Assembly (NCBI GenBank): GCA_934418055.1
Contig: CAKRWX010000034.1
Location: 1-13,934, forward strand
Direction of reading: 5' to 3'
Length of the DNA stretch: 13,934 nucleotides
From: an uncultured Lachnospiraceae bacterium
Lineage (GTDB): Bacteria > Bacillota > Clostridia > Lachnospirales > Lachnospiraceae
Below, piece by piece: positions 13,708-13,934 of the stretch. The notes below the pieces were generated by a model. It ran no database searches. It was not told the DNA's origin and worked only from the letters and a program-made list of their open reading frames with translations. The translations under genes were made by a program, and so were the position numbers. Every line of letters begins with the position of its first letter. The first letter of the stretch is position 1.

Positions 13708-13779
13708 TATCTTCTTCCTCCTTTTTCTAAATACTTACCAATTGTATCTCTTATGCAATGAAGAATTTCTTCGATAATG

Positions 13780-13825
13780 AAAAAAAAAGAAACCTTTATT
13801 GCATAAAACATGCAATAAAAGTCTC
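13780..13825 (-). terminator. Riboswitch-controlled intrinsic terminator
   Basis: On the minus strand a 16-bp stem (5' arm 13810-13825, 3' arm 13789-13804, two G-U pairs, loop GTTTT) is followed by nine T residues (13780-13788). Its 5' arm contains the whole 3' strand of aptamer helix P1 (13814-13821). The two structures cannot form together, which makes this the expression platform: terminator without ligand, read-through with ligand. Confidence 0.93.
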
Positions 13826-13911
13826 ACCATTTTCTTGTGGCACCGGATGTTTCCATCGTACTGACGACACCACAAACACAGATCACCAAGTGTAGGTTAC
13901 TCCCTTTTATT
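13814..13911 (-). promoter_or_regulatory. yybP-ykoY (manganese) riboswitch aptamer
   Basis: This leader matches the yybP-ykoY family (Rfam RF00080), Mn2+-sensing RNAs. P1 pairs AATAAAAG (13904-13911) with CTTTTATT (13814-13821), eight perfect pairs. The conserved L1 element GGGAGTA (13898-13904) follows the 5' strand. TTGTGG (13870-13875) pairs with CCACAA (13835-13840). Inside lie the conserved GTCGTCAGTACGA and a hairpin GATG-GAAA-CATC (13846-13857), then CCGGTGCC, and TGAGACTTTTATT closes the aptamer. In known members Mn2+ is held between loops L1 and L3 and the docked form keeps P1 closed. Here this would prevent the overlapping terminator, so high Mn2+ should switch on the ATPase and AI-2E-family genes. 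Confidence 0.93.
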
Positions 13912-13920
13912 TAGGATATA

Positions 13921-13926
13921 ATCATA
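13921..13926 (-). promoter_or_regulatory. Predicted -10 box of the riboswitch transcript
   Basis: TATGAT on the minus strand (five of six matches to TATAAT) would start transcription at about 13913-13915, right before the 5' strand of aptamer helix P1. The -35 box would fall outside the window. Confidence 0.5.
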
Positions 13927-13934
13927 TATCAAAA

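Noticed and set aside
13079..13777. Long plus-strand reading frame (232 codons) opposite the ATPase gene
   Set aside because: It is antisense to well-conserved P-type ATPase motifs and to the leader, and its translation resembles no family; a shadow frame.

Overview
The window looks like chromosomal DNA from an anaerobic, gut-type Clostridia, most likely Lachnospiraceae. This is inferred from strong AGGAGG-type ribosome-binding sites, moderate GC, a DarA/PstA-type cyclic-di-AMP receptor, a YngK-type (DUF187) glycosidase-like protein and the general style of the proteins. The genus cannot be named from sequence alone. No insertion sequence, phage gene, CRISPR array, tRNA or rRNA was seen.

Left part, plus strand (1-1950): the 3' part of an AraC-family regulator gene that enters from outside the window, then a GH88 unsaturated glucuronyl hydrolase. 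The hydrolase cleaves the unsaturated disaccharides made by polysaccharide lyases, so this is probably the end of a glycosaminoglycan or acidic-polysaccharide use locus lying to the left. A bidirectional hairpin terminator at 1904-1946 separates it from everything to the right, which is all on the minus strand.

Middle part (1986-4861, minus): in transcription order, an exported DUF187/YngK-like glycosidase-like protein, a Thr/Ser-rich lipoprotein with a bacterial SH3 domain and its own sigma-A-type promoter, and a cyclic-di-AMP receptor protein. This is an envelope-plus-second-messenger group ending at the shared terminator.

DNA-repair operon (4970-9953, minus): a clear promoter overlaps the stop codon of the preceding gene and drives nth (endonuclease III), sbcD, sbcC (start overlaps the sbcD stop by one base) and a 94-residue uncharacterised protein 12 bases after sbcC. 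The small protein has a faint Nif11-like look.

Right part (9948-13926, minus): the most interesting region. A complete yybP-ykoY (manganese) riboswitch with a mutually exclusive intrinsic terminator lies upstream of a P2-type ATPase. The ATPase gene overlaps an AI-2E-family membrane protein gene. By family the ATPase would be called a calcium pump, but the manganese riboswitch and the loss of the acidic residues of Ca site I argue for a one-site pump that exports Mn2+ (or Mn2+/Ca2+). When cell Mn2+ rises, the aptamer should hold its P1 helix, block the terminator and switch on the pump and the AI-2E protein. No terminator separates this unit from nth-sbcDC, so some manganese-dependent read-through into the repair operon is possible.
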